Shown here piece after piece: positions 1-7,503 of a DNA stretch of 64,000 bases. A model generated the notes under the pieces. The model saw only the letters and a program-made list of their open reading frames with translations, was not told where the DNA came from and did not search any database. Origin of the DNA: Gemmatimonadota bacterium (GTDB lineage Bacteria; Gemmatimonadota; Gemmatimonadetes; Longimicrobiales; Longimicrobiaceae); NCBI GenBank assembly GCA_028287185.1, contig JAQBQD010000217.1, positions 53,824 through 117,823 of the forward strand, written 5' to 3'. The position numbers and the translations under genes were made by a program. The number at the start of each line of letters is the position of its first letter. The stretch's first letter is position 1.

Positions 1-59
1 GCGACGAGCGGCGATTGGAAGCCGAACATGAGCATCAGCAGCAGGAACCAGCGGCGCAT
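1..59 (-). CDS. Start of a secreted or membrane protein (partial)
   Basis: An ATG at 57-59 opens a frame that runs off the left edge and encodes a typical signal sequence: MRRW, then a leucine/methionine-rich hydrophobic core, then SPLVA. GTGAGG lies at Shine-Dalgarno distance upstream. Third codon positions are almost all G or C, unlike the overlapping frame of the upstream gene, so this is probably the real coding frame here. Only about 19 residues are visible and the product cannot be named. Plasmid transfer or mating-pair proteins with signal peptides are common next to PRTRC genes, but that is only context. Confidence 0.45.
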   Translation of the reverse strand, partial: MRRWFLLLMLMFGFQSPLV

Positions 60-582
60 CCGGAGCCTCACGTCTGCGGGGAAAAAGGATGTTTCCCTCC
101 GCAAAAGCAGGAACCGGACCTTCACGGTCGCGCGAACGGCACACGGGATGGACCTGCGCCATGACCAAATCGGTGAGCGCCCGCCGCGCGGCGATGTACG
201 TGCGGACGCGGAGGGTCCGGAGTTCGTAGATGGCGCTGTCGTCTGCGCTGGAGCGGAGAGCGCGTGCCTCGGCGAGGCGGATGAGCACGTCGTACCGTGA
301 CAGGAGGTTGTCCAGCGCGACGGCCTCGTCAGCGGTGCCCGGCACCCCTTCGAGAGCGGGCGAGACCAGGACGCCGGGTGCCGGCCCCGTCGCCCGCGCA
401 TCCAGGGACGCCCCGGGCCGGGTCGCGGCCGGTGCTCCGTGGGGCCGCCCGCCGAGGATCACCAGGGTCGACACGAAAAGCGCACCGACCACCAGTCGGT
501 GCCCTCCGGCGCCGAGAACAGCCTGGACGAGCGACGGCAGGTTTCGTGGGGAAGGAGGGGGATCAGGTGTCGGGTCGCTCAC
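1..582 (-). CDS. Membrane-anchored protein of unknown function, 3' end beyond the window
   Basis: The GTG start at 580-582 overlaps the stop of the upstream 92-codon gene in a GTGA arrangement, so translation is probably coupled. The frame stays open to the left edge. Residues about 25-45 form one hydrophobic segment after a proline-rich N-terminus, suggesting a single-pass inner-membrane protein. A charged helical stretch with IRLAEARALR and YELRTLRVRTYIAARR follows. Codon third positions are GC-rich down to about position 120 and then become AT-rich, so the true 3' end may be near there, or the last part overlaps the next gene. I recognise no family. It is the distal gene of the PRTRC operon as far as the window shows. 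Confidence 0.5.
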   Translation of the reverse strand, partial: MSDPTPDPPPSPRNLPSLVQAVLGAGGHRLVVGALFVSTLVILGGRPHGAPAATRPGASLDARATGPAPGVLVSPALEGVPGTADEAVALDNLLSRYDVLIRLAEARALRSSADDSAIYELRTLRVRTYIAARRALTDLVMAQVHPVCRSRDREGPVPAFAEGNILFPRRREAPDAPLVPAADAHVRLPIAARR

Positions 583-857
583 GGTCGGGGTGCTCCAGCG
601 CGGTCGGGCGAGAGAGGGTGATCCGCGCGGCTCCGGCAGGGCATCGCCGCAGGGCGCAGGCACTGCACGCCGTGGAGCAGCGCGGACGGGATGCGGGCGA
701 CGTGCCCCAGACTCTCGAAGTCGCGCCACACGGCCACCGTCAGCCGTTCGCCTCCGTCCCGCTCCGGCGGGTTGCGGGCGACCACCACGCCGCGGTCGCG
801 CTCGGTCCAGGCGACCCGGTCGCCGGTGTCCAGCGGCTGGTTCCTCACGTTGATCAC
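579..857 (-). CDS. Small protein of unknown function in the PRTRC operon (92 aa)
   Basis: This short frame starts with GTG directly after the TGA of the ThiF gene (TGAGTG, no gap) and ends in a GTGA overlap with the next gene, so it sits in a tightly coupled operon. The N-terminal 50 residues (DTGDRVAWTERDRGVVVARN) look like a small beta-rich fold. The tail is basic and proline-rich. I recognise no family. Position and coupling are the main reasons to believe it is translated. Confidence 0.5.
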   Translation of the reverse strand: MINVRNQPLDTGDRVAWTERDRGVVVARNPPERDGGERLTVAVWRDFESLGHVARIPSALLHGVQCLRPAAMPCRSRADHPLSPDRAGAPRP

Positions 858-1694
858 TCAGGCGGCCAGGGGCAGGAGCGGGGCGGGGGTGCTCGCGCCC
901 GTGGTACCCCGGCCGCCCACGGCGGGACCGTCCGCCATCATCTGCGCCCACTGCTCGGGATCGACGGGGATCGGCTGCGTCGTCCCCTCGGCGAGGTTGA
1001 GGAAGAGCCCGTGGTGGCTGAGCTCCCCGTGCCGGAAGAGCTGCCCCAGCAGGTACAGCATGTGGTAGGCGAGGACGTGGTTGGTGAACGGTGCCTGGCG
1101 GGCCAGCGCTTCCGCCGCTGAGCACGAAGGGCCCGCCTCTTCCCGCCCCGGCGCGACCACGTCCGGAAGCAGCTCCGCGACGGTGGGAAGGCGCATCTCG
1201 CCGCCGCCCCCGCGCGGCTCGCCCAGCACGACCTGCCCGAAGTCGTTCCCGTTCCCCGCGTCCAGCCAGTACACCACGCTCCACGCCCGCCGCGACGACT
1301 CCGCCAGCATGGCGCGGGCGGCGCGGCTGTCCACGCACCCGACCACGATGTGGTAGCCCGTCAGCTCGTCGTCGGCCGCGACGAAGTGCGGGCTGGCCGA
1401 CCAGTCGAGGCCCCAGAACCAGTTCAGCCGGGTGATCAGCACCTCGGCCTTGTTGCGCCCGACCTCGTGCAGGCTGAAGGGCTGCCGCACGCAGTTGGAC
1501 TCGCTCACGGTGTCCCCGTCCGCCAGCGTCACCTTGAGCCCGCCGGGGTGGCCCAGCGCGCGCATCGCCTGGTGCAGGTACGGGAGGCCGCTCGCGAACG
1601 CCGCGCCCCTCCCGCCGGCTCCCACCACCAGCATCTTGACCGGCCCTTCCAGCAGTCGCGGTGAGATCCGGTGGGTCTTCATCGGTTCAGCCAT
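858..1694 (-). CDS. PRTRC system ThiF family protein
   Basis: A 278-residue ThiF/E1-like nucleotide-binding protein of the PRTRC plasmid system. The Rossmann motif MLVVGAGGRGAAF is at residues 21-33. DGDTVSESNCVRQPF near 59-73 matches the ThiF signature in which an Asp and an Asn/Arg contact the nucleotide. A further conserved stretch, VVGCVDSRAARAM, is near 117-129. ThiF proteins adenylate the C-terminal carboxylate of a partner protein; which partner is used in PRTRC systems is not known. The ATG at 1692-1694 lies inside the 3' end of the PRTRC B gene (16-base overlap). The family call is firm because PRTRC B, C and E relatives lie alongside. Confidence 0.85.
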   Translation of the reverse strand: MAEPMKTHRISPRLLEGPVKMLVVGAGGRGAAFASGLPYLHQAMRALGHPGGLKVTLADGDTVSESNCVRQPFSLHEVGRNKAEVLITRLNWFWGLDWSASPHFVAADDELTGYHIVVGCVDSRAARAMLAESSRRAWSVVYWLDAGNGNDFGQVVLGEPRGGGGEMRLPTVAELLPDVVAPGREEAGPSCSAAEALARQAPFTNHVLAYHMLYLLGQLFRHGELSHHGLFLNLAEGTTQPIPVDPEQWAQMMADGPAVGGRGTTGASTPAPLLPLAA

Positions 1695-2380
1695 GATTCC
1701 AGCCTCTCGTGGGCGGGCACCAGCCAGCGTGCGGGGAAGCGGGGCAGGGTGCGCAGGTCGGTGAGCATCGCGGCGTACCCGAACGGGTGCCGCGAGAGGT
1801 GCGCGTGGTGCGCCGTGGTGAACGCCGTGTCCCAGAACGCGGCCTCCCACGCCTCGATGCAGTCCGCGGGCTGCCCCTGCGGGATGGGCATGCTCCCCAT
1901 GCAGAGCCATCCCGTCGTGTAGACGTTCCAGAGGGGGGCGTGGTAGAGTGGGGCACGGGCGCCCGGCACCCCGCGGCAGGCGAGCGCGCGCACCCGCAGC
2001 CTGCGCTTCTGCGCGTGGAAGACGAGCGCGGGCATGGCGACCGTCTGCAGGCTGTGCTCCGCGAGCGGCCCCGTCCTGGAGAAGAACGGCGTGCGGGGGC
2101 CGGCCGGCGACCACCAGATCGCCTCCCGTTCGCCGCTGGCCAGGAGGCGCCGGTGAACGACGCTGAGCGCGCGCACGGGGTCCTGGCGGAGCACGCGGGC
2201 CAGGAATGCCGCGTCCACCGCGCGGCCCGCGCCGTACTCCGGGCCGTTCGGCCCTTCCACGATCCGCCGCGCTTCCAGGTACGTCTTGGCGCCTCCGCTC
2301 CCGCTGCCGCGGTAGAGGAGGATCGCTTCCTCCAGCTGGAGAGAAAGGTCGGCGCCGGTGCTGACGTGGGTTTCGATCAT
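1679..2380 (-). CDS. PRTRC system protein B
   Basis: A 233-residue protein of the length usual for PRTRC protein B, placed next to the ThiF gene as in other PRTRC clusters. Recognisable family traits are LYHAPLWNVYTTGWLCMGS in the middle and FWDTAFTTAHHAH followed by an arginine- and proline-rich C-terminus. Its biochemical role is unknown in the family. It starts at ATG 2378-2380, nine bases after the stop of the F-like gene, and overlaps the ThiF start. PRTRC stands for ParB-related, ThiF-related cassette, found on plasmids and integrated elements. Confidence 0.8.
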   Translation of the reverse strand: MIETHVSTGADLSLQLEEAILLYRGSGSGGAKTYLEARRIVEGPNGPEYGAGRAVDAAFLARVLRQDPVRALSVVHRRLLASGEREAIWWSPAGPRTPFFSRTGPLAEHSLQTVAMPALVFHAQKRRLRVRALACRGVPGARAPLYHAPLWNVYTTGWLCMGSMPIPQGQPADCIEAWEAAFWDTAFTTAHHAHLSRHPFGYAAMLTDLRTLPRFPARWLVPAHERLESWLNR

Positions 2381-2389
2381 CGGCCTGTC

Positions 2390-3400
2390 TTAGAGGAGGT
2401 CCTGGATGGCGCGGACCAGGTGCTGGCCCAGTGCGAGGGTGCGAAGCACGCGGCGCAGGTGGCGGAGCGACGCCGCCAGCCGCGCGGGCGACCGGGTGTC
2501 CACCAGGTGCACGGCGTGCGGCGGAGGGCCGAACCCGCTGTTCATGGACTGCTCCTGCATCTCGTCGTAGGCGTGCCGGACGGCGTCGTCCGCGTCCTGG
2601 GTGAGGAGCACGGCCGCCGAGTCGTAGCCGTCCTCGCTGCTGCGGATGCGGTCCAGGGCCGCTGCCCGCCGGAGCGGGCGGGCGCGGCGGCGGGTGGAGA
2701 GAAGCCCGGCCGCGCTGCGCCGCACGGGACCCGCGGGAAGGGCGCGGAGGCCCTCCAGCAGGGCGGCGCGCCCGCGCAGGTCCGCGGACAGGTCGCGGAC
2801 GAACTCCTGGGCGGCCTGGAACTCCTGCACCCGCTCCAGCGTCAGCCGGCGCTCCTCCTCGTCGTCGTCTTCCACGCTCTCCACGCATTCCACCCACCAC
2901 GCCGCCACCCAGTCCAGGTCGTCGGGGACGAAGACGTGGACCACACGTCCCAGTCCCGTCCGGAGCGCCGCCGCCACGACGGCCGCGGCCTTCTCGCCCC
3001 AGCGGCGGCATACGGCTCCCAGCGAAAGGACGGAGCAGGTATCCACCTCCACCAGCACGGCGAAGCACGCCTCGTCGCCGGGCCTGGCGGGCTCCTCGCA
3101 CAGCTCGGTCAGGTCGGCCCAGAGCCTGAGCGTCAGGTGCACCTCCATCCCGTCGCCGGCACGCGCCAGGCTCCGGGCCGAGTGGCGGGCCCAGCCCCTT
3201 CCGACCAGCTCGGTGGGGAGAGCGTCGTCCCGCGCCCGGTCCGCGCCCGTGAGCACGCCCGCCCGTACGAGCGGGGCGGCCAGCCGTGCGAAGTCCGCCT
3301 GCGTCTCGGGCGCGTGCCGGCGAAGGACGAGAGGGATGCCGTCCAGCGCGGGGAGCCGAGGCGTGGCGCCGGGCGCTAGCAGGGCGGCGGAAGGGGCCAC
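2390..3400 (-). CDS. PRTRC protein F-like, second tandem copy
   Basis: About 336 residues from a GTG at 3398-3400; longer alternative starts exist upstream in frame. Its order and length fit PRTRC protein F. The N-terminal LLAPGATPRLPALDGIP and the central LRLWADLTELC...PGDEACFAV align with the neighbouring gene at 3567-4574 (LAPRGTPSLPTLRAVP and LRPWADVLNELC...PGEARWAV). The two are therefore diverged tandem paralogues. A long acidic stretch (VEDDDEEERR) lies near the middle. The start overlaps the end of a 64-codon gene by 25 bases. The function of F proteins is unknown. The start codon choice is uncertain. Confidence 0.6.
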   Translation of the reverse strand: MAPSAALLAPGATPRLPALDGIPLVLRRHAPETQADFARLAAPLVRAGVLTGADRARDDALPTELVGRGWARHSARSLARAGDGMEVHLTLRLWADLTELCEEPARPGDEACFAVLVEVDTCSVLSLGAVCRRWGEKAAAVVAAALRTGLGRVVHVFVPDDLDWVAAWWVECVESVEDDDEEERRLTLERVQEFQAAQEFVRDLSADLRGRAALLEGLRALPAGPVRRSAAGLLSTRRRARPLRRAAALDRIRSSEDGYDSAAVLLTQDADDAVRHAYDEMQEQSMNSGFGPPPHAVHLVDTRSPARLAASLRHLRRVLRTLALGQHLVRAIQDLL

Positions 3401-3570
3401 GCCATCGGCAGGGGAGCGGCGGCGGCGAGGGCGGCCCGCACGCGCTCGCCCAGGTGCTGGTGCCGCGGCGACTCCAGCGCGGCGCGAAGCGCCACCTGGC
3501 CGGGCGGGACGTGGTTCGGATCCTTCCATCGTTCCAGCTCTTCGAGTAGGCATCGCACGTCGTTGGTCAT
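3376..3570 (-). CDS. Small protein of unknown function between the two F-like genes (64 aa)
   Basis: ATG at 3568-3570 overlaps the stop of the first F-like gene (ATGA), and the frame ends inside the start region of the second. The sequence begins MTNDVRCLLEELERWKDPN and is mostly helical and charged. The N-terminal 45 residues look like a genuine soluble helix pair, while the last residues are alanine- and proline-rich. I recognise no family. The coupled start supports translation. Confidence 0.5.
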   Translation of the reverse strand: MTNDVRCLLEELERWKDPNHVPPGQVALRAALESPRHQHLGERVRAALAAAAPLPMAWPLPPPC

Positions 3571-4574
3571 GGGCGTCCTGCGTCGGCGGAGAGTGCGTCG
3601 AGCGCGGCGACGAGCCGGGTTGCCGCGCGTGTCCTGCGGAGCGCGTGGAGCCAGCGCCGCCACCCCGTCACCACCTGCTGCCGGTCGGCGGGATCCAGCA
3701 GCCACATGAGCTGCGGCACCGGGAAGGCGCCGTCCTGCGCGAGCACGAACTCGGCTTCGTCCGCCGCGTGGTCGAGCGGGCACCCGTCCTCCCAGATCAG
3801 CTGCACGACGGGGGCGGGCAGGCTCCAGTCGACGTCCTCGGTCTCCCGCCACGCCGTGTCGTCCGGCGGGAAGTCCTCACGGTCGAGCGCAGAGAGCCCG
3901 CAGGCCAGGCGGCGGATACCGCGGTGCGGGATCCCGGCGCACCCTGCGGCGCGGCCGCGGGCGAAGAGCCGGTCCAGGTCGCGGATGATCCGGTCCGCCC
4001 CCAGCGCGCGGAGGCGGATCTCGCCGGCCTCCTCCGTGTCCTCGTCGCGATCCCGCCACCCGTCCACGATCCAGGCGAGCTCCTCGCCGTCGGCGACGTG
4101 GAGCGGGGTGTGCCGCACGAGCCGTTCGAGCACGACGCCGGTCGCCGTCTCGCCGAGCACCGCGACCAGCGGCGCGACCCGCAGGCGGTAGGTCTCCGAC
4201 GAGTCGATCCCGACGGCCCAGCGCGCTTCCCCCGGATCGGCCTCGCCAGCGCACAGCTCGTTCAGGACGTCGGCCCAGGGGCGCAGGAAGGCGCAGACGG
4301 TGGGTCCTCCGGAGGTGCGGCGGTTGAGGCGGGTGGCCACCCGTTCCACCGCCCGCTCGACCAGCCGCCCGGGAGCCGGGAAGCCCGGGTCCAGGTCGCC
4401 GAGCACGACCTCCCCGGCTCGCGCGAGCGCGTGGACGAGATCGAGCAGGCCACCTTCCGAGCGGGTGGCCACCAGCCGCTGGGGGACCGCACGCAAGGTC
4501 GGGAGCGACGGAGTGCCGCGGGGGGCGAGCACGTGGCCCGGCGCAGCCGCCGGACCGCGTGCCGGACGGCTCAC
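3567..4574 (-). CDS. PRTRC protein F-like, first tandem copy
   Basis: A 335-residue protein from a GTG at 4572-4574 that overlaps the TGA of PRTRC C (GTGA), which decides the start. Motifs shared with the downstream paralogue are LAPRGTPSLPTL near residue 20 and LRPWADVLNELC in the middle, followed by an acidic WIVDGWRDRDEDTEE stretch. The two copies have almost equal length (335 and 336 residues), which supports the chosen starts. It belongs to the PRTRC operon; its molecular function is unknown. It could be a separate unnamed family, but position and length favour F. Confidence 0.65.
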   Translation of the reverse strand: MSRPARGPAAAPGHVLAPRGTPSLPTLRAVPQRLVATRSEGGLLDLVHALARAGEVVLGDLDPGFPAPGRLVERAVERVATRLNRRTSGGPTVCAFLRPWADVLNELCAGEADPGEARWAVGIDSSETYRLRVAPLVAVLGETATGVVLERLVRHTPLHVADGEELAWIVDGWRDRDEDTEEAGEIRLRALGADRIIRDLDRLFARGRAAGCAGIPHRGIRRLACGLSALDREDFPPDDTAWRETEDVDWSLPAPVVQLIWEDGCPLDHAADEAEFVLAQDGAFPVPQLMWLLDPADRQQVVTGWRRWLHALRRTRAATRLVAALDALSADAGRP

Positions 4575-4828
4575 CCGAAGGTCCCGCCCTGGGGCGTGTA
4601 CGTGTAGACCTCCACGCCCCCCTCGTAGGCGGGGCCGTCGATCTTGGCGTTGAGCACCGCCGCGTGGTGGGTCGCGTGAAGCCGTCGCACAGCCTCCAGC
4701 GACCTGCCCGGCAGCGGGTCCTCCAGCGTGATGCCCTTGTACCTCCACCTGCGGACGATGGGGGTCGCGACGATGGACAGCGGAATCACGGGCGCGGTGG
4801 GCGGTGGCGCGGCAAGCGCGGTGGACAT
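4571..4828 (-). CDS. PRTRC system protein C
   Basis: An 85-residue protein with the hallmark of PRTRC C: IVRRWRYKGITLEDPLPG at about residues 24-41, a helix with VRRLHATHHAAVLNAKIDGP, and the C-terminal pattern EVYTYTPQGGTFG. Family members are usually a little over 65 residues, so this copy has a short N-terminal extension. A strong GGAGGAG ribosome binding site precedes the ATG at 4826-4828. It is translationally coupled to the F-like gene downstream. Role unknown. Confidence 0.85.
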   Translation of the reverse strand: MSTALAAPPPTAPVIPLSIVATPIVRRWRYKGITLEDPLPGRSLEAVRRLHATHHAAVLNAKIDGPAYEGGVEVYTYTPQGGTFG

Positions 4829-4886
4829 GGGTCTCCTCCGGGAGCTGGGGACGGGGTGATGGTGCCGGCGCGGGTCGCCGGCGCAG

Positions 4887-5501
4887 TCAGTTGAAGAGGG
4901 CGCTGACCGCGTCCGCCGACGGGACCACGGGCGTGTGGACCACCGCCGCGTGCGGCTGCGGCGCGGGCGCGTCCGGCTTCCTGGCGGCCGCCCGACCGGG
5001 CCGGGCCGACGGCTTCTCCGCGGCGTCTTCCGGAGCCGGTGCCGCGATGGGTGCCGCGCTGTCCTGCGTCTGGGCCGGAGCCGGGGTGAGCGAGGGCGAG
5101 GGCTCCGCCGCCGTGACCAGCTCGGTCTGCCCGTCCACGGCCGCACCGGGCTTGCCCTTCGCCTTCCCCGGCTTGTCCTTGGCGCTGCGGAGCGTGTCGT
5201 CGCGCGCCTTCCCCGCGGCGGACGCCACCTGGTCGATGGCCTTCTGCAGGCCCACGTGGGCGGGGACCCAGCGGCTGGCGAAGAGGGCGGGGAGGTCGCG
5301 GTCGAGCTCCGCCGGCGTCGCCTCGACGGAGAAGCCGCGGGCGAGCTCGGGGCTGCTCTCGCCTTCGAGCTGCACCGGCTGGACAACGAGGTGAAGGCGG
5401 CCGTTGGCGGCGCCGCTGAGGATCATGTGGACCGGGCGGCGCGACGCCACCGGCGCAATGGCCTGCATCAGTCCGGGATCGGGAGGGTGCGGATCGCTCA
5501 T
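4887..5501 (-). CDS. PRTRC system protein E
   Basis: A 204-residue protein whose N-terminal 90 residues form the conserved PRTRC E domain: RPVHMILSGAANGRLHLVVQP, then AELDRDLPALFASRWVPAH. The C-terminal half is low-complexity, rich in Ala, Pro and Lys (KDKPGKAKGKPG), and ends SADAVSALFN. A GGAG site precedes the ATG at 5499-5501. It lies just upstream of PRTRC C, the usual E-C order. Function unknown. Confidence 0.8.
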   Translation of the reverse strand: MSDPHPPDPGLMQAIAPVASRRPVHMILSGAANGRLHLVVQPVQLEGESSPELARGFSVEATPAELDRDLPALFASRWVPAHVGLQKAIDQVASAAGKARDDTLRSAKDKPGKAKGKPGAAVDGQTELVTAAEPSPSLTPAPAQTQDSAAPIAAPAPEDAAEKPSARPGRAAARKPDAPAPQPHAAVVHTPVVPSADAVSALFN

Positions 5502-5623
5502 GCGAGATCTCCGTGGGGGTGAAAGCGATGCGGGGCCGGCCCCGTTTGGAGCCAGCCCCGCGTTCTCGCCTCCGGGTGCGCGCCCGCGGCGCGTCCGGGA
5601 GACGGTGTCCAGGCCCTGGCCCG

Positions 5624-6031
5624 TCAGCCGGGCTCGCCCAGGATGAAGTGGTCGAAGTCCTCGGGCCCGAGCGCGAAGCGGTGGAGGACGACCTGCAGCA
5701 CGGGCGTCGGCACGAGGCGGCCGATCCCGGCACCCCAGTAGTGCCGCCACTCCGCCGGAAGCGACGCGAGCTCGGCGTCCCACCGCTCGTCGAGTAGACG
5801 CCCGTCGCGGGTGAAGACCGCGACTTCCCACGCCGCCACGTCGCCGGGAGGCGCGGCGGCGCGCGGGAGGCTGGCGTGCTCGGCCGACGCCTGGATGCTC
5901 ACGACGTACGCGCCCGTGTCGAGCGGATGAAAGAGGCGCCGGTCACCGGAGGACGAGAGCTCGCACAGCCGCTCGCGGAAGTCCCTCGTCACCTCCAGCC
6001 TCTCCCACGGAGGAACGTCGCTGGGCGTCAT
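5624..6031 (-). CDS. Protein of unknown function coupled to primase (135 aa)
   Basis: ATG 6029-6031 overlaps the primase stop in an ATGA arrangement. The sequence has VPPWERLEVTRDFRERLCELSS at the N-terminus, a beta-rich centre with GAYVVSIQAS and AAWEVAVFTRDGRLLD, and an acidic/aromatic end (GPEDFDHFILGEPG). No signal peptide or membrane segment is seen. I recognise no family. It is most likely an accessory of the replication or PRTRC module, judged from position only. A 122-base gap separates it from PRTRC E. Confidence 0.55.
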   Translation of the reverse strand: MTPSDVPPWERLEVTRDFRERLCELSSSGDRRLFHPLDTGAYVVSIQASAEHASLPRAAAPPGDVAAWEVAVFTRDGRLLDERWDAELASLPAEWRHYWGAGIGRLVPTPVLQVVLHRFALGPEDFDHFILGEPG

Positions 6032-7503
6032 GGCGGTCGTCCGTCGGGTGGCTGGATGTCGGCTTCGGCGTCGGACCAGAGCGGTCCCACGTCCTGGTGG
6101 ACCCACGGCGCGCGCCGGAGCAGCGCCCCCAGGCGCCACTCGCGGTGCAGGTCGCAGGCATCGCGGTCGAGCAGGACCGTGCGCCACCGGCGGCGCGCCC
6201 ACTCGACGCCGCGCGTGCGGGCGAGCGAGTCGCGGATGCGTGCCGCGCCCTTCCGCCCGGCTGCGTCGGCGTCGAACCAGCCCACCACCTGGCGCGTGGC
6301 GTCGGGGATCCGCAGGCCCCATGCGTCCTGCCAGGTCCACGCGCCCGGCAGGCCGACCGCGACGGCGCGGTACGGCTCCGAGAGGAGCACGTACGCGTTG
6401 AGCTCCCCCTCCACCACGTGGAGCGCCGGGCTCGCGCGGGCAAGCGCGGCCGCGTTGAAGGGGGCGTCGGGGTTCGCGTCCTTGGGCGAGACGTACCGCG
6501 GACACCGCGACGCCTCCGGGTCCGCAAGGTTGCGGAAGCGCACGCCGGCCAGGCGCAGGTCGTCCCAGACCGGGATCACGAGCAGTGGCGCCCGTCCTCG
6601 TCCCGGCCACCAGGGGCTCCCGCGCGCCCGCGCATCGGCACGCGGCGGCGCGACGCGCGGGAAGCCGGCGGCGAGCAGCTCCTCGTCGCTGAAGGCGCTC
6701 ATCAGCGGAAGCACCCGGCGCTGCCATTCCCCCGGCTCCGTGGACCGGAAGCCGTACGCCTCCGCGGCGGCCGCGTCGATGCGCCGCCGGGCCAGCTCCG
6801 CGCGTCCCAGGCTTCCCATGCGGAGGTGCGCGAGGAGGAGCTCGTAGAGCGCCGCCGGCTCCCGGCACCCCGGACGCGTGCGGATCACGGCCAGCGCACG
6901 CTCGCGAGGCCCGGGCTCCTCAGGCGGCTCCGGACGGGGCGGCGCGGTGCGTGGCGGCGAACCACGCAGCGCCGCCGCCAGGCGGAAGCACGCGTCGGCG
7001 GGGGTGGTGCCCCAGACCCCCATCGCGACGTCGACGTGCCCCTTCCACCCCTGCTGTGCGTCGCCCGCGCAGGGGGAGCCGCGGCACCGCCAGCGGCGGC
7101 GGTAGCTACGGAGCGTCCCCGCGCCCGCACAGACGGGACAGTTCCACTCGTAGCGTCCCGCGCCTGCGGTGAGCCCGAGCACGGCCGCCGTCTCGTCGCT
7201 GCCGTGCGCGGCCACCTCCCGCCACGGCGGCTCCTCGCCGACGGCGATGCCGAGCAGGTCCGCGAGTTGGCGGCAGGCGTCGGCGGGCTGCAGCTCCCAC
7301 AGGCGCGCGGCCGTGTCCACGTTGCTGTAGGCGTGCCCTCCGCACCCGCTGTAGCAGTACCACGCCCGCTTGAGCGGCGAGAAGTTCCGTCCGCCGCAGA
7401 AGGGGCACAGGTACTTCCGCCCGCCGCGCGGGCTCCGGGTGAGGGGAAGGTGCTCCGCGAGCCGGGAAGGCGCGGTCTCGTTGACGGTGTCCCACGGCAC
7501 CAT
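6028..7503 (-). CDS. DnaG-type primase with zinc fingers and TOPRIM domain
   Basis: A 491-residue primase, probably used to prime replication of the mobile element. A CHC2-like zinc site uses Cys33, Cys36, Cys50 and Cys54 (CPFC ... CYSGC). A second CPVC ... CRGSPC cluster follows near residue 120. The TOPRIM core shows HVVEGELNAYVLL, with the catalytic Glu, and VGWFDADAAGRKGA, with the metal-binding Asp pair. Length and double zinc cluster differ from chromosomal DnaG and resemble plasmid or phage primases. The ATG at 7501-7503 shares one base with the recQ stop (TGATG), so the two are coupled. Confidence 0.8.
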   Translation of the reverse strand: MVPWDTVNETAPSRLAEHLPLTRSPRGGRKYLCPFCGGRNFSPLKRAWYCYSGCGGHAYSNVDTAARLWELQPADACRQLADLLGIAVGEEPPWREVAAHGSDETAAVLGLTAGAGRYEWNCPVCAGAGTLRSYRRRWRCRGSPCAGDAQQGWKGHVDVAMGVWGTTPADACFRLAAALRGSPPRTAPPRPEPPEEPGPRERALAVIRTRPGCREPAALYELLLAHLRMGSLGRAELARRRIDAAAAEAYGFRSTEPGEWQRRVLPLMSAFSDEELLAAGFPRVAPPRADARARGSPWWPGRGRAPLLVIPVWDDLRLAGVRFRNLADPEASRCPRYVSPKDANPDAPFNAAALARASPALHVVEGELNAYVLLSEPYRAVAVGLPGAWTWQDAWGLRIPDATRQVVGWFDADAAGRKGAARIRDSLARTRGVEWARRRWRTVLLDRDACDLHREWRLGALLRRAPWVHQDVGPLWSDAEADIQPPDGRPP

